Part shown: piece by piece, positions 1-25,300 of the stretch
Layout of the letters: each line of letters opens with the position of its first letter
Numbering within the stretch: the first letter of the stretch is position 1
Assembly: GCA_905221605.1 (NCBI GenBank)
Contig: CAJNDS010002355.1
Coordinates: 1 to 55,000, forward strand
DNA: 55,000 nt
From: Symbiodinium natans
Lineage: Eukaryota; Sar; Dinophyceae; Suessiales; Symbiodiniaceae
Direction of reading: 5' to 3'
The notes under the pieces: model-generated
What the model was told of the DNA's origin: nothing
The model's input: the letters and a program-made list of their open reading frames with translations, nothing else
The model's database searches: none
Position numbers and translations under genes: made by a program

Positions 1-39
1 GGGGGTTTTCGGGTTTAGGGTTTAGGGTTTAAGGTTCAT

Positions 40-560
40 GGGAAGCTTCATGCCCTAGGAGGTTCTAAGCTAGAGTTGCCCGGTGAGGGATTCACCCCAG
101 ATCTCTCCAGTGAGTCAAGGGGGTTAGATTTCACCCAAGCAGCCCTAAACCCTAAACCCTAAACCCTAAACCCTAAACCCAAAACCCTAAACCCTAAACC
201 CTCAACCCTCAACCCTAAACCCTAAACCCTAATGATCCGCGAGGCAGCGAAAAGCGGGCAGGCCTTCATCCTTGAAAGGACTCTTCGAAGGTCCCACGTG
301 TGGGCCCTTAAACTTGAGCCCCTATATGAAGAATACCAACAATAAGAAGAACATCAATAGTAAGAAGCATATCAATAATAAGAAGAATATTGATACGAAT
401 ACTAATACTAATTCATGATAAGAATAAGTTTTTGACAATAAGCAAACTTCATGATCAGGGCCCAGATGTCGGGCCTTAGAACTAACCCGCCGCGCTACGT
501 TCCTTCGGCATGGTGGTGTCATCATGTGTCATCACATTCCCGAGCTCCACCCATGTAACC
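40..560. other. Spacer with AAT/AAG-rich stretch
   Basis: Between the first arrays lies non-array DNA. Positions 335-440 are a degenerate AATAAGAAG-like low-complexity tract, and 225-330 has a short open plus-strand frame. No splice pattern or protein family is convincing, and I call no gene. Confidence 0.4.
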
Positions 561-703
561 CTCAGCGCTCAGGGTCTAGGGTTTAGGGTTTAGGATTTCG
601 GGACCCAAAAACAAGACCCAAATAACCCTAAACCCTAAACCCTGAACCCTGAACCCTAAATTCCTAAACTCCTAAACTCCTAAACTCCTAAACTCTTAAA
701 CCC

Positions 704-15474
<14,771 letters not shown>

Positions 15475-16510
15475 AACTTTGGGGAGAAATTGCCTGCCCG
15501 ATTGAAAAGACTATTGTGTGAAGAGAAGCATTTGCTGTTTAGTCAATTGGTTGGTTGAGAAAATGCTGCTATCTGCATAGAAGTATCTAGAAATATACAC
15601 ATTTTCTTCTGCCGTCATCTCCAGGAAGTTTCATCATTGCCCTGCAGTCTTGCTTGCTAAGGACCATGCATGAAGTCACTCTCCCCCGACTCAGCGTTCA
15701 ACAGCGCCCCCAACGTGTGAAAACGACCCACACACAGACATTGACTTGGTCTGAAACAATGAACGATGTTCTCGTGCGTTGCTTTACATAGCGAACGCTA
15801 TCCCGGAAACATGATAGGGTTGTGTACCCAGCAAGCACATGTCCATTGTTGCACATTTCCGCATAAGACTTGCTATATACATACATATATATATATATAC
15901 ATATATACATATATGCAAACGCTTGATATGATTCTATATGTGCGAGAGAGGCTACGCCTGTACATGCACACATAACATGCACATGTGTGTATGTATATGT
16001 ATATCTTTATATGTACACATACATAGGCACCCCTACATATACATCTACGTAGACGGGCATGCACAACATATAACATAACTTGCATAACTAACTTGAATAA
16101 CACACATTCCATTTACTGCGTGCTTTCATACATTGAATGCAATACATACGGTGTGTATATAATATATATATATATATATAACATACATAGCATACACATC
16201 ACACATCATACATAAACTACGTAACATGGACAGCATGCATAACATGCATCGCATACATAGCACACGTCGCATACACACACATACAACACCTACATACACA
16301 TGCATGCATACATACATACATGAATACATACGTACGTACGTACGTACGTACGCATGCACATACCATCCATACCATCCATACCATCCATACCATCCATACC
16401 ATCCATACCATCCATACCATCCATACCATCCATACCATCCATACCATCCATACCATCCATACCATCCGATACAATCCGATACAATCCGATACAATCATGC
16501 ACACGTGTGT
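15475..16510. other. Satellite-rich spacer, probably intergenic
   Basis: No telomere arrays and no convincing exons. It holds about 400 bp of unique AT-richer DNA (15475-15870), then TATATA tracts, ACGTAC repeats (16329-16352) and a 9-nt minisatellite. It separates two groups of minus-strand exons, so promoter or 3' sequences may lie here, though no motif was recognised. Confidence 0.55.
16362..16495. repeat. Nine-nt minisatellite (CATACCATC)n
   Basis: About 12 perfect head-to-tail ACCATCCAT units followed by three GATACAATCC-type units. All six frames stay open, so the apparent proteins (YHP, MDG, WYG repeats) are artefacts. Confidence 0.97.
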
Positions 16511-16559
16511 ATTCATTCATCTACCTATGCATTTCATGGACCTCAGTCCCTAAACCCTG

Positions 16560-19310
16560 CCAGGGCGAGCGTCGGTACGGGATGAAGTCTGTGCTCCGCT
16601 CTCGGCTACGGGCCCTGAGGCGATGTGGGGGTTTGCGAAAATCAGGGTACCTTGTGGGGGTCCGTACTATAAGAGTTATCCTACAGGGGTCTATATTGTT
16701 AGGGTTTTTTTCGTAAATTCCTTTTGAGGGGATTAGGGTGCCCCTAGATGATGGCTGAGTAAGAACGTCCCCAAGCCATTGAGAGCCCTTGAGCTCTGCC
16801 GCGGATGGAGGAAGTTTGGGGAACAAACTCGCCGTAAGTTGGAAGGTGGGTCCACTCTTCCCACGAGAAAAAACCCTAAACCCTAAACCCTAAACCCTAA
16901 AAGACAGCAGCTGGGTCTCAGCAAGGAAGTCCTGAGGCCCAGGCAAAGAACGCCCTTCTCCATGGGAGGCATAGCCTTCCCATCATGCTCTGGGCAGCGT
17001 GAACTGGGGGGGTTTCCGAAATTAGGGGGGGGGGGGGGGGGGGTACCTTGTTGGGGCCCTTGTTATAAGGGGGCTTCGGGCTTGTAGGGTGTAGGGTGTA
17101 GGGTGTAGGGTGTAGGGTTCAGGGTTTAGGGTTTAGGGTTTAGGGTTTAGGGTTTAGGGTTTCCTACCATTTGGGGGTCTATATTCGGGGGGTCCCTTAT
17201 TTCGCAAACCTCCAACTAAGCCCGCGAGCCTACCACAGGCGCACAAGGCGACGTCATCCTACGAAAAGTGCCGCTGCTTAATGGCCTCGCTTCTTGCGGC
17301 CTGGATGGCATCTTTCAAGAAGGCCCTAAACCTTCGTATCTAGGAACCTAAAGATGTGGAATGTCACATCCCAGCTGCAGGCGCATCCTGATCTCCATGT
17401 TTCTCGATCATGCAGATCAAAGGTTTAGGGTTTGGAGTTTAGGGGTTTAGGGGTTTAGGGGTTTAGGGGTTTAGGGGTTCAGGGGTTTAGGGGTTTAGGG
17501 GTTTAGGGGTTTAGGGGTTTAGGGGTTTAGGGGTTTAGGGGTTTAGGGGCTTAGGGGTTTAGGGGTTTAGGGGTTTAGGGGTTTAGGGGTTTAGGGGTTT
17601 AGGGTTTAGGGGTTTAGGGGCTTAGGGGTTTAGGGGTTTAGGGGTTTAGGGGTTTAGGGGTTTAGGGGTTAGGGGTTTAAGGGTTTAGGGGTTTAGGGGT
17701 TTAGGGGTTGAGGGTTGAGGGGTTGAGGGATTGAGGGATTTAGGGGTTCAGGGGTTGAGGGGTTGAGGGGTTTAGGGTTTAGGGCCTGCCTACAGTAGTC
17801 GGGGTTTTAGGGGCTTGGGGATTGAATAGGGTTTCAGGGTTTAGGGTTATGGCTGCGCAGGGTTTAGGGTTCGAGCTTTTCCATCCCAGCCAGCTCATGG
17901 CCCTACGTGGCCTCCATGTCGGGGCGTGCCAGGGCCAGTTTCCTGCATTTAGGGCTAAGGGTTTAGGGTGTAGGGTTTCGGGTTTAGGGTTTGGGGGGGG
18001 GGGGGGGATTTAGAAAATTTAGTACAACCTCAGAAGCCCTCGAGACGAACAGACACCCTTAAAATGTTCCCCCTTGCACTAACAGTCCTTATAGGGACTA
18101 TAACAGGGGTACTATAATCCCTATTAAGGACTGTTAGTATAGGGGGGAACATCCGGAATAAAGCCTATGATCTTGAAATGCGGTCCATGGCCTCGAAGAA
18201 TAGAGGAACCCTATACCACCCTCACAACCAACAAGGGGTATAAGGGGCTTAGGGTTTCGGGTTTAGGGTGTAGGGGGGTATGCACCTTAACTATGGAGTA
18301 TGGCATCCATTCGATAAGGTACAAGGTTGCCAATCCCCCAAAACCTTTAATGAAGCCCTAAACTCCCCAAACCCCTCAACCCTAGACCCCAAACCCTGAA
18401 CCCTACACCCTAGAATCTCAACCCTAAACCCTGAACCCCTAAACCCTAATCCCTGGCTGCGAGGGCACAGGTGCGGGTAAACCCTAAACCCTAAACCCAA
18501 ACCCCAAACCCCAAACCCCTAAACCCCAAACCCCAAACCCTAAACCCTAAACCCTAAACCCTAAACCCCAAACCCTAAACCCTAAACGTAAGGTTCAGGG
18601 TTTTTAGGTTGGAACTGCGGGGGTCTCCTTGCGCAGGTCAGCTGGCCCGGAGGGACATCGACGGTGGGTTCCTTCATAGGGAGGGGGGTCCATGGGGGGT
18701 TTAGGGTTTAGGTTTAGGGTTTAGGGTTTAGGGTTTAGGGTTTAGGGTTTAGGGTTTAGGGCTTAGGGTTTAGGGTTTAGGGTTTAGGGTGCATGCGCCC
18801 CCAGCCTGAGCTGCCCAAACCAAGAAAATGATTTAAAAAACCGCGGAATACCAGAGCCCCCCCCCCCCCCCCTGCCCTCCCGCTGAAAACCAAAACGTCT
18901 ACACCCCGAAAACCGGAAACACACCCTAAACCCCCAAACCCTAAACCCTAAACCCTAAAACCTAAACCCTAAACCCTAAACCCTAAACCCTAAACCCTAA
19001 ACCCTAAACCCTAAACCCTAAACCCTACCTTCAGATTCTGAATCCAGATAAAAGCGGCAGGGTAGAAAGGCTCTAAGACAGCGAACCCCTCCCACTGAAC
19101 AAAGGCTCCTACTTTAGAGGGCTACTGGGCCACCCTGGACCCGATACCCTAAACCCTAAACCCTAAACCCTAAACCCTAAACCCTAAACCCTAAACCCCA
19201 TGTCGGCGAAACTCCCAAGGTTCCCTGGACTCCGCCTGAAGGAGCGCCCTCGCGAGGCCGCCGTCCATCCTTGCAGAGGCGCGAGATGACCTGGGGCTTC
19301 AGCTCTACTT
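16560..19310 (-). CDS. Probable tail exons of the kinesin gene
   Basis: Minus-strand open segments follow the motor exons in the direction of transcription: 19030-19110 (FVQWEGFAVLEPFYPAAFIW), 18290-18355 (FGGLATLYLIEWMPYSIVK), 17868-17945 (KLALARPDMEAT), 17255-17325 (AFLKDAIQAARSEAIKQRH after GGTTTAG, donor GTAGGATG), 16905-16990 and 16750-16850 (FPKLPPSAAELKGSQWLGDV). I did not find the usual neck-side YRDSKLT motif, so exons may be missed or the assignment of this block may be wrong. It could include a separate gene. Confidence 0.4.
17008..17215. mobile_element. Family M5 element with telomere array inside
   Basis: The left end tttccgaaattagggg and the right end cccttatttcgcaaacctcc enclose a G run (17027-17043) and a GTAGGGT/TTTAGGG array (17090-17160). 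The array lies inside the element. Confidence 0.65.
17425..17785. repeat. TTTAGGGG octamer array
   Basis: About 40 units of TTTAGGGG (8 nt), with occasional CTTAGGGG and TTGAGGGG variants. It is the longest array in the window. Confidence 0.97.
18061..18156. mobile_element. Palindromic MITE, family M1
   Basis: AATGTTCCCCCTTGCACTAACAGTCC at left and GGACTGTTAGTATAGGGGGGAACAT at right, with a GGTACTATAATCCC centre. No clear target-site duplication. Confidence 0.85.
19209..19290 (-). CDS. Kinesin exon: VISRL helix
   Basis: Starts after GCCCCAG and reads VISRLCKDGRRPREGAPSGG. It joins phase 0 to phase 0 with the upstream exon ending LGE, giving the kinesin LGEVISRL helix. The 3' end is uncertain (several GT/GA options at 19209-19235). 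Another frame (MDGGLARALLQAESREPWEF) is also open, but it does not continue the kinesin sequence. Confidence 0.7.
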
Positions 19311-22300
19311 GGAGGAACATGGGTACATAGGGTTTGGGTTTAGGGTTTAGGGTTTAGGGTTTAGGGTTTAGGGTTTAGGGTTTAGGGTTTAGGGTTTAGG
19401 GTTTAGGGTTTAGGGTTTAGGGTTTAGGGTTTAGGGTTTAGGGTTTAGGGTTTAGGGTTTAGGGGCCCCAATCAGCAGTCTGCTTAGAGGATTGAGGGGG
19501 CTTCTGGATTGAGGGTGTAGGTCCTGGGTCGTAGGGCCTAGACTTGGAGGTTCAAGGGTACTTCTCGCCGCAATTAAAAGTGAACATCTAGCCAACTTAG
19601 CGGATTTAGGGGGCTTATAAGCACAGTGACAATTGGGGTTAGAAGTACCCTGCACCTCCGAGTAAGGTCTAGAGTTTAGCCTGGGTTTATGGCTTGGGGG
19701 TAAGCCGGACCTTAATTACGTTTGGGGCTAAAGGCTTGTTAGGGCTTTGGGCGTTTGAGGGGTCTAAGGGCTCTACAAAGCCAGTTGGGTTCAGGGATTG
19801 AAATGAAGGTTACGATATTCGGGTTTCATACTAAAACTCAACTCTGAACAACCTTGGGTCCAAACCTCGAAGCCCCGCCCCCTGCCCCCCCCCCCCCGCC
19901 TCACCCAAAAAGAAAAGGCTGCGATTGATGTGGCGGCCGTCCTGAAGAAGAACATCTACGCGAAGAGAGTTGCGCAAGACTTCACCCTAAACCCTAGGCC
20001 CTAAACCCAAAACCCTAAAGAGCGCAGAACTGTACTCCTGCTCCATTTACAAGAACGCCAACTAAAAGCAAGTGGCCAAACGTCGGGGTTAAACCCCAAA
20101 CCCTAGGCCCTATGACTCCTAGACTCCTAGACCCCTATAGGGCAGTTACATGGTCGAAAAAAATGGGCCCTTCTATACGCTACACAACCCAAACTTCAGA
20201 ACCCTTTAGAGGGAGGTAAGGGACCATAATCAGGGCCCATGAACCTACCCTTAGACCCTAAACCCTAAACCCTTAGACCCTAAACCCTAAACCCTAAACC
20301 CTTAACCCTAAACCCTTAACCCTAAACCCTGACCCCTAACGACCTTATGAAAGCTATAGCAGATACGGGCACGGTGCAGTCCTCGGATGCCTCGTGCTTG
20401 TGATTCTCACATCCTGGACACTTTGAAGTTTGGGGCTTGATCCTAAACCCTAAACCCTAAACCCTAAGCCCTAAACCGTAGCCTAAACCCTAAACCCTAA
20501 ATCCTACAAGGTGCCCCAACACCAGAAGGTCCTCCGCGAAAAAGCACGGTGGATGGACAATTTGCATGACCACCCCCTGTACTTACTGTACTTTCTGTTG
20601 GTGAGTAGGGAAGGGGGAAGGAGGTACCCTATACTATCCCTCAAAGGGTATATATATATATATATACATGGCCTTAATTCCCCTCATTCTATACATGACA
20701 AGCATGTCGTTGCCCGCAAAAGAGCTCCCACGACCTTGGAATGTAATGTTGAATCTGAGTGTGGGTGGTACAGGATTCCGGCCATGCGTGCACGTGCCTC
20801 GCATTTGCTTAAGAAACCCCCGCCACCCACAAAAAAAGAGAGATATTCTTCCTTCTAAGGGCAATATCGAGATTATTCTTGTCTTTTTTGTGTTTTTTTT
20901 GGGGTGGGGGGGTTCTTAAGCAGATAGTAGATGCCCAAGCTTCAGAGTTTGGAAGGGATGTCGGGCAGTGATAAGGAAAGTCATGCAGAGTGACACGACG
21001 ACCAGTTTTGCACACTCATGTGCAGCACCCGGACTCCGCATCCTTTCCGCAAGATGAAAACCATGAAGGGGTTTCTTTCCCGTATACCGGAAACTTGGGA
21101 TTCTAAGAGAATATCAGACCAAGAACTCTAAACCCTAAACCCGAAACCCAAAACCCCAAACCCTAAACCCCAAACCCTGATTCCTGCCAGGTCCACGATG
21201 TGCAGCTTTGTACATGCTCTCGGCCCCATGGCCTTCAGGGAAGTCGCTTATGCTACTAAGTATTCTTCCTTGGGTAGCCCTAAACCCAAAACCCAAAACC
21301 CTAAACCCTGAACCCTAAACCTAAAACCCAAAACCCAAAACCCTAAACCCTAAACCCTAAAGCCAAAACAGAAGTATGGCATTCTTCCTCAACACGGTAA
21401 TGCATGAACATCCTCTTCCTTAGCAAGTGCAATAGAGAAATCACTCTTCCTTGTAAGGATGTTTTTGAGCAAATGGTAGCTTAGGGTCTGCATACGGTGT
21501 CTCCTAAACCCTAAACCCTAAACCCTAAACCCTAAACCCTAAACCCTAAACCGCAAGCACGGGGGCCAAATTTCGGGGTCGCGCTTGTCAGATAGGAAAG
21601 CCCTTCAGAGTTGGCCAGTCCTCTGAAGCATATGGTGGTGTTTGTTTTGAAGTGGGGAAAAGGCGCAGGGAGCAAAAACAATGTAGGATTTAGGGTTGAG
21701 GGTTGAGGGTCCATAGGGTCTATAGGATTTAGGGTGCATTTGAAACTCAACGAACTGACAATTGAGGGTCAAGGACACTGTTTCATTTATACGGGCATTG
21801 CAGTTCACCCCTAAGCCCTAAACCCTACGCCCCAAGCCCTAATCCCTAAACTCTAAACCCTAAACGCTAAACCCTAAACCCAAAACCCTAAACCCTATAT
21901 GAGATGGTTACATCTCGGTACGTACTCAGGATCCTGTACTACATGCTTGCATTCGTCAAGGGGAAGACGCTAGCGTCTTACAAAAGCCAGAAAGCGCCGA
22001 AAATGGGACGCCCATCCCTCTAGAAGTCGCTCGGGCCGGATGATTGGGGCTTAGGGTTTAGGGTTTAGGGTTTAGGGTTTAGGGTTTAGGGTTTAGGGTT
22101 TAGGGTTTAGAGTCGACGGTTTGGGCCGGCCTCAGACGATGCCTCTTCAAATGAGAGCGTGAAAAGCACATGGGAGCCTCGGTGACTCCGAACTTGGGGG
22201 TGAGACCGCCAAAGACGGCAACGTGCAAGACTTGATGGGGTTTAGGGTTTAGGGTCTAGGGGTGTCGCGGTTGAGGCTTCTAGAAAATCTTGGGTTCAGG

Positions 22301-25300
22301 GGGCTAGAAGGCAAGCCAGCACCCTTTCGTCACCAAAGACTCCCAAATCATCCTTACTACTTCACCTGTGGGCTCGTAGCAAGGTAGGTTATAGCGTTCT
22401 TAAGGGAGGGGGTTCAAGGGGGGTAGGTAACCTAAGGCTCCCTAACACTCCCTACTACTCCTAAGGCTCCCTAAGCTTCCCTAAGGCTCCCTAGGTACCT
22501 ACCCCCCATGAACCCCCCTCCCTGAAGAACCTTATAAGTAGGAGGGAATTCGGTTCCTCATATCCCCCTACATATGCCCCTTGAGGAACTGACTCTATAG
22601 GCATTTTTTAAACAATTACTGGGTTGGCCGTTGAACCCTGTGAACAAACATTTACATAGAGGGCCCCTTCTCAGCAAGATATAATAATCTAGATGTTGGT
22701 TTACGAAGACAAGGGACCACAATAGTAGGGTCCCCTTATGATGAAGACCCCAGGAAGGTACCCCCAATATCGTAAACCCCAGATGTAAAAACGAACAAAA
22801 ACATATTTCCTAAAGGAATCTATATGGGGTCCCTTATAAGCCCAAAAACAAGGAGAATAGAAAAACACAAACAACCCTAAGCCCTAAGCCCTAAACCCTA
22901 AACCCTAGACCCTAAACCTTAAACCAAAAAGTCTGTTTCCCAAAAGGAATCTAAAGGGTCAAGGCACGGCTGCTGTAGTCATTCCATCGGGTCCGCGCGT
23001 ATCGCCTTGCCGGCACTGAGACCCCAACTGAGGGTTCGGGGGGTTTAGGGTTAGGGGTTTAGGGTGTGGGGTCTAGGGTTTAGGGTGTTTAGGGGGTTTA
23101 GGGTTTAGGGTTTAGGGTTTGGGGTTTAGGGTTTAGGGCTTAGGGTTTAGTGTTTAGGGTTTAGGGTCCCTTGTAGGTTTTGAGGTCTAAGGCTCAGCTC
23201 GGAGGTGTGTAACGTTCAAGAGCTCGTCCCCTAAGAGTATGAGAGAGGGATCCCAGAGCTGTCGTGAGGAAGCCTTACATCCCTAAAGGTGAGATGCTCT
23301 TCAAGCCCTAAACTAGGGTCTTAGGGTTTTTTTAGGGTTTCTTAGGGTTTTAGGGTTTTTTAGGGTTTTAGGGTGTTAGGGTTTAGGGTTTGGGGTTTGG
23401 GGCATCGGTCCGCCGCATCAGAACCCCAAACTCTAAACCCCAAACCATGATTAACGGGCAGTCTTTCGGGGGCGTGCTCTTTTGAGGCTTTCCTATACTT
23501 CGAGGTTCATGGGTGCCTGTAAGTAAGGTTATAAGTAGGGTAACTATGGATAGAGCCATATTTTTGGGGGTACTCATAACCCTACTTACAAGTACCTATG
23601 CACCTAAACCCTAAACCCTAAACCCAAAACCCCAAACCCTAAACCGTTCAAGTACCCGTATACCCCCAGAATCCGGAAGGGCTTCTGTTACGTGCCTCCT
23701 CTCCTCGCCGCGTGCTACCAGACGGAGGACATCCTCCGCCCAAGGAAGTTTAGGGTTTAGGGTTTAGGGTTAGGGTTTAGGTTTAGGGTTTAGGGTTTAG
23801 GGTTTAGGGTTTAGGGTTTAGGGTTTGGGGTTTAGGGTTTAGGGTTTAGGGTTTAGGGTTGATGGTTGAGGGTTGAGGGTTGAGGGTTAGGCTGCGTTGA
23901 GGCGAGGGCTTCAATCTTCGGGCATGGGCCCTGAATCTGGGAGCCCGTACAGCCCAAGAACCCTGTACCCTAAACCCGAAACCCGAAACACTAAACCCTA
24001 AAACCTCTCAGAAAGGAAGGGTGGCCACAGGCACCATGCCCTTAGACTCCAAAGCAAGTACGAACTCCCCCGTGACAAAGGGCAGAACAGCAACCCCTGA
24101 AGTGCAACTTTCTTGGACACTTTGAGGGTTTTAGTGTTCCCTACATACACCAAAGCCTGCAAAGAACGGAGTGGCAAATGGCAAGCGCCTCTAAATCTGC
24201 GCGCCAAAGGCCACGCATCTGCCCGGCGAATACCCTAAACCCTAAACCCTAAACCCTAAACCCTAAACCCTAAACCCTAAACCCTAAACCCTAAACCCTA
24301 AACCCTAAACCTTTCAGCCTCTGCACCCTCCAAGCCCTCTTGCCCTTCTCAACCGTTAAAAGACCTACTTCGCACCCTTGCGAGGCCTAAAAACCGAAAG
24401 CCCTCAAGGCCCTGAAGCCCTAAACATCCCTAAGGGTTTAGGGTTTAGGGTTTAGGGTTTAGGGTTTAGGGTTTAGGCTTTAGGCTTTAGGGTTTAGGGC
24501 TTAGGCTCAAACCCCTGTGTAACCCCCCCCCCCCCCGGCGTCCTCGCTGCTCCTCACAGGGGCTTCGCGGAGGCCGTGGACAAAGAAGCCCCGCCCCTCC
24601 GGAAAACTTCGGGTAGCTTCATGGTCCCTTTACCCGGGCTTTAGGGTTTAAGTTTAGGGTTTAAGTTTAGGGTTTAAGTTTAGGGTTTAAGTTTAGGGTT
24701 AGGGTTCTTCAGGGAAGGGGGTTAATGGGGGGGGCAGGTATCTAGGGAGCCTTAGGGACTCTTGGGGAGCCCTATAGGGAGTAGTGGGGACCTTGGGTTT
24801 TATACTTCCCTTGAACCCCCCCCTCCTCAAGAACTCTGTATTGCTTCATGGTCCCTTCAAGGGGAACCCCCTGATAAACCCCTTGCATACTCTCTTCAGA
24901 GCCAGTTAAAGGAGGGTAAGGGACCATTTGAAAGGGATGAAACTATCCTGCAAAAGAGGAGCGCGGAGCCACTAAACCCGAAGCCTCGACCCTGCAGATC
25001 GTGTTTAGGGTTTAGCGTTTGGGGTTTGAGGTTTAGGGTTTATAGGGTTTATAGGGTTCAGGGTTTAGGGTTTAGCCCTAAACCCTAAAACCCCGGAACA
25101 GACGTCCACGTCTCGGGCTGCGGCCGCATCCTCTTTGACTGGGAGCGAGGGCGCGGCCTTTGGACCAGCCGCTGAGCTGCAGGGTGTAGGGCTTAGGGTT
25201 TAGGGTTTAGGGTTTGGGTTTAGGGTTTGGGGTTTGGGGTGTAGGGTTTAGGGTTTAGGTTTAAGTGTCTAGGGTTTAGGGTTTGGGGTTTAGGGTCATT

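Noticed and set aside
1-60. Chromosome-end telomere at the left edge of the window
   Set aside because: The first array is only a few units long and is followed by the same alternation of spacers and arrays seen throughout, so the window is internal.
16126-16716. Several 75-122 codon frames on both strands
   Set aside because: Produced by the 9-nt CATACCATC minisatellite and flanking ACGT/TA repeats. The peptides are pure YHP, WYG or MDG repeats.
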